Assembly (NCBI GenBank): GCA_910587905.1
Contig: CAJUOF010000373.1
Coordinates: 1-6,949, forward strand
Direction: 5' to 3'
Length of the DNA stretch: 6,949 nt
Source: an uncultured Lachnospiraceae bacterium
GTDB lineage: Bacteria; Bacillota_A; Clostridia; Lachnospirales; Lachnospiraceae
The position numbers and the translations under genes were made by a program. The notes under the pieces are model-generated. The model made no database searches. It saw only the letters and a program-made list of their open reading frames with translations, and had not been told where the DNA came from. Shown here in pieces: positions 5,372 through 6,949 of this stretch (within the stretch, counting starts at the first letter, position 1; each line of letters starts with the position of its first letter).

Positions 5372-5697
5372 TGGAATGGGTGAGGCTTTCGGTATCGGCG
5401 GTCCTTCTTTTTTCGGGACTTCTCATCTTTGTGGCTGCGGCCGTGGGCGTCAATAAGTTCAAGCGGGCTTTGAACCGGATCCATGCGGCGGCCCTGGGGG
5501 ACACGCTCGGCATCCTGTTCATGACGCTGGGGCTGGTGGTGTGGAAGGGGATCAGTTTTGCTTCTCTGAAATTGCTGCTGGTGGTGCTTTTTTTCTGGCT
5601 GGCGAGCCCGGTGGCAGGACATATGATCAGCCGTCTGGAAGTCATGACGGATGAAGATCTTGGGGAAATCGAGGTGGAACACCGTGAGGATATTTGA
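5368..5697 (+). CDS. mrpG: Mrp/Mbh-type Na+/H+ antiporter subunit G (MnhG/MbhC family)
   Basis: A 109-residue membrane protein of the MnhG/PhaG family. Three hydrophobic segments lie at about residues 7-27, 45-63 and 67-86. The family signature NRIHAAALGDTLG (residues 36-48) is clear. The acidic C-terminus (MTDEDLGEIEVEHRE) is cytoplasmic in related subunits. I chose the ATG at 5368, which overlaps the mrpF stop as ATGA and has GGGAGG (5355-5360) 7 nt upstream. A second ATG follows at once at 5371. The frame stays open far upstream (from about 5095), but that part is a shadow of mrpF with no membrane character. The 3' end overlaps the next gene by 14 nt. Confidence 0.94.
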   Translation: MMEWVRLSVSAVLLFSGLLIFVAAAVGVNKFKRALNRIHAAALGDTLGILFMTLGLVVWKGISFASLKLLLVVLFFWLASPVAGHMISRLEVMTDEDLGEIEVEHREDI

Positions 5698-6061
5698 ACT
5701 GTTTCTTTTGATCGGGCTGATCGTCTGCGCGCTGTCCGTCAGCTTTACGAAGAGGCTTTTGACGTCGATCATCATCTATATGTCTTACAGCTCCATCATG
5801 GCCATTATCTGGGTCATCCTGCAGTCGCCTGACCTGGCCGTGACGGAGGCGGCCGTGGGGGCCGGCGTGACCAGCATCCTGTTTTTCGTGACATTAAAAA
5901 AGATTCGGGCCATCCAGGAGGAGCGGCAGGAGCCGGAGGCGGCTGCGCCGGAGCCGGGAAAGAGCGGCGGGCCGGAGGGGATGCCGGAGCCGGGAGCGGC
6001 CGGTGTTTTGAAGACGGACCGAAAGGAAGGCGCAGAGACTGAGAAGGAGGGCGGGATATGA
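5684..6061 (+). CDS. MbhD-like (DUF4040) subunit: stand-alone MrpA C-terminal domain with Pro/Glu-rich tail
   Basis: A 125-residue protein. Residues 1-71 hold three membrane helices and the motif SPDLAVTEAAVGAG (48-61), typical of the MbhD domain. In Bacillus-type Mrp this domain is part of the large MrpA subunit; in Mbh-type operons it is a separate gene between subunits G and E, as here. It belongs to the membrane ion-translocating module. I chose the GTG at 5684 because GAGGTGG (5671-5677) lies 6 nt upstream. An ATG at 5651 (136 residues) has no ribosome-binding site and would overlap mrpG more deeply. Residues 72-125 form a hydrophilic tail rich in Glu, Pro, Gly and Ala, with PEPG repeated. 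The tail looks long for this small domain. The stop overlaps the next start as ATGA. Confidence 0.88.
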   Translation: MRIFELFLLIGLIVCALSVSFTKRLLTSIIIYMSYSSIMAIIWVILQSPDLAVTEAAVGAGVTSILFFVTLKKIRAIQEERQEPEAAAPEPGKSGGPEGMPEPGAAGVLKTDRKEGAETEKEGGI

Positions 6062-6949
6062 GCAGGCTGAGAAAAGATTATGAGTCCAGCCGGTTTCGCC
6101 GGTTTGAAAAATGGGTGGACGGGGAGGTTTCGCCTCCGGAGTTCCGCATGGAGACGAGGGCGCCCTTAAAGCGGATCCCGCCGGAGGAGCTTTCCGGTCC
6201 CAGGCTCAATGAGGAGAAGATCAACGCACAGGTCTATGACGAGCGGCACAATAAGGAGTTAAAGATCTTTCGGGTGGTGAACAAGTTTGTGTCGGTGGCC
6301 CTGTGTGTAACGCTGATCGGCGTGCTTCTCTGGACGGTGGTCTATCTGCCGGAATTTGGCAACCCGGATAATCCCACCAACAACGAGGTGGCGGCCCGGT
6401 ATATCGAGAAGGGCGTGGAGGAGACGGGCGCCACCAATTTTGTCACCGGTATGATCCTGGATTACCGGGCCTTTGACACCTTCGGGGAGTCCTGCGTCCT
6501 GTTCATTGCGGCCACCTGCGTGCAGGTGCTGATGCGGCTGGATGATTCCGACGACAAGGAGAAGATGAAGAAGAAGCAGGCGGAGGAGAATGACCGGATC
6601 TATGAGCCGAAGAATGACCTGATCCTGCAGAAGGTCTCCTGTGTCCTGGTGCCGCTGCTGTTTATTTTCGGGATCTACATCATTCTGAACGGCCATTTGT
6701 CGCCGGGGGGCGGATTTTCCGGGGGGGCCGTCATCGGCTCCGGTCTGATCCTGTATCTGAATGCTTTTGGCTTTAAAAAGACGGAGCGGTTTTTTACGGA
6801 GAAGACTTTTCGGCGGGTCTCGCTGGCAGCGCTCACCTTTTATTGCCTGGCGAAAAGCTATTCGTTTTTTACGGGGGCGAACCATCTGGAGAGCGGGATC
6901 CCTCTGGGCACGCCGGGAGCCATTCTCTCCAGCGGTCTGATCCTGCCCC
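6058..6949 (+). CDS. MbhE-MrpB fusion subunit of the Mrp/Mbh antiporter (3' truncated by window)
   Basis: 297 residues are visible and the frame is still open at the window end. A charged, soluble N-terminal extension of about 70 residues comes first. A membrane helix follows (about 74-98), then a region with LDYRAFDTFGES (134-145) and a second helix: this is the MbhE-like domain, the last domain of MrpA in Bacillus-type complexes. A charged linker (about 161-185) leads into an MrpB (MnhB) domain with LILQKVSCVLVPLL (188-201) and the signature GHLSPGGGFSGG (212-223). MrpB subunits are usually about 140 residues, so roughly the last 30 should lie beyond the window. The ATG at 6058 overlaps the previous stop (ATGA), and AAGGAGGG (6044-6051) lies 6 nt upstream. 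MrpC- and MrpD-like genes are expected next. Confidence 0.9.
   Translation, partial: MSRLRKDYESSRFRRFEKWVDGEVSPPEFRMETRAPLKRIPPEELSGPRLNEEKINAQVYDERHNKELKIFRVVNKFVSVALCVTLIGVLLWTVVYLPEFGNPDNPTNNEVAARYIEKGVEETGATNFVTGMILDYRAFDTFGESCVLFIAATCVQVLMRLDDSDDKEKMKKKQAEENDRIYEPKNDLILQKVSCVLVPLLFIFGIYIILNGHLSPGGGFSGGAVIGSGLILYLNAFGFKKTERFFTEKTFRRVSLAALTFYCLAKSYSFFTGANHLESGIPLGTPGAILSSGLILP

Noticed and set aside
6259..6885. A 208-codon open frame on the minus strand.
   Set aside because: It is antisense to the MbhE-MrpB gene, has a His/Gln/Arg-rich composition typical of shadow frames, and lacks any family motif.

Overview
The window looks like chromosome of a moderately high-GC Firmicute, most likely a Clostridia member of the Lachnospiraceae type. 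The reasons are a Gram-positive PolC replicase, a CsoR-family repressor, strong purine-rich Shine-Dalgarno sites, TTG and GTG starts, tRNA genes without encoded CCA, and a clostridial-style Mrp/Mbh antiporter operon. The species cannot be fixed from the sequence alone.

Layout. Positions 1-795 hold the 3' end of polC, including the helix-hairpin-helix region and the terminal clamp-binding peptide. A promoter overlapping the last polC codons (779-808) drives a CsoR-type metal-sensing repressor (846-1154). A strong promoter (1237-1265) then drives tRNA-Pro(CGG) and tRNA-Glu(CTC), ended by an intrinsic terminator at 1458-1492. Next come mscL with a C-terminal zinc ribbon (1525-2022) and a CaxA/YrbG-type cation exchanger (2084-3130). 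This tRNA-to-exchanger stretch is visibly more AT-rich than its flanks. An 18-bp hairpin (3147-3191) separates the exchanger from the convergent gene 3222-4319 (minus strand), an NMT1/THI5-like substrate-binding lipoprotein with no permease or ATPase beside it.

A divergent intergenic region (4320-4592) carries an inverted repeat, promoters in both directions and a hairpin-rich 5' leader. It opens a tightly overlapping plus-strand operon: mrpE, mrpF, mrpG, an MbhD-like subunit, and an MbhE-MrpB fusion cut by the window end. This is the order known from Mbh/Mrp-type complexes (MbhA, B, C, D, E, F). The set should form the membrane module that exchanges Na+ for H+. Genes beyond 6949 decide whether it is a stand-alone Mrp antiporter or is joined to a redox module.

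Several genes deal with ions or osmotic state: the copper-type sensor, the mechanosensitive channel, the Na+/Ca2+-type exchanger and the Mrp module. They sit in separate transcription units and nothing shows that they act together. I see no transposase, integrase, CRISPR array, phage gene or wholly new system. The points most worth following are the structured mrp leader, the split and re-fused MrpA C-terminal domains with their charged extensions, the zinc-ribbon MscL and the orphan lipoprotein.
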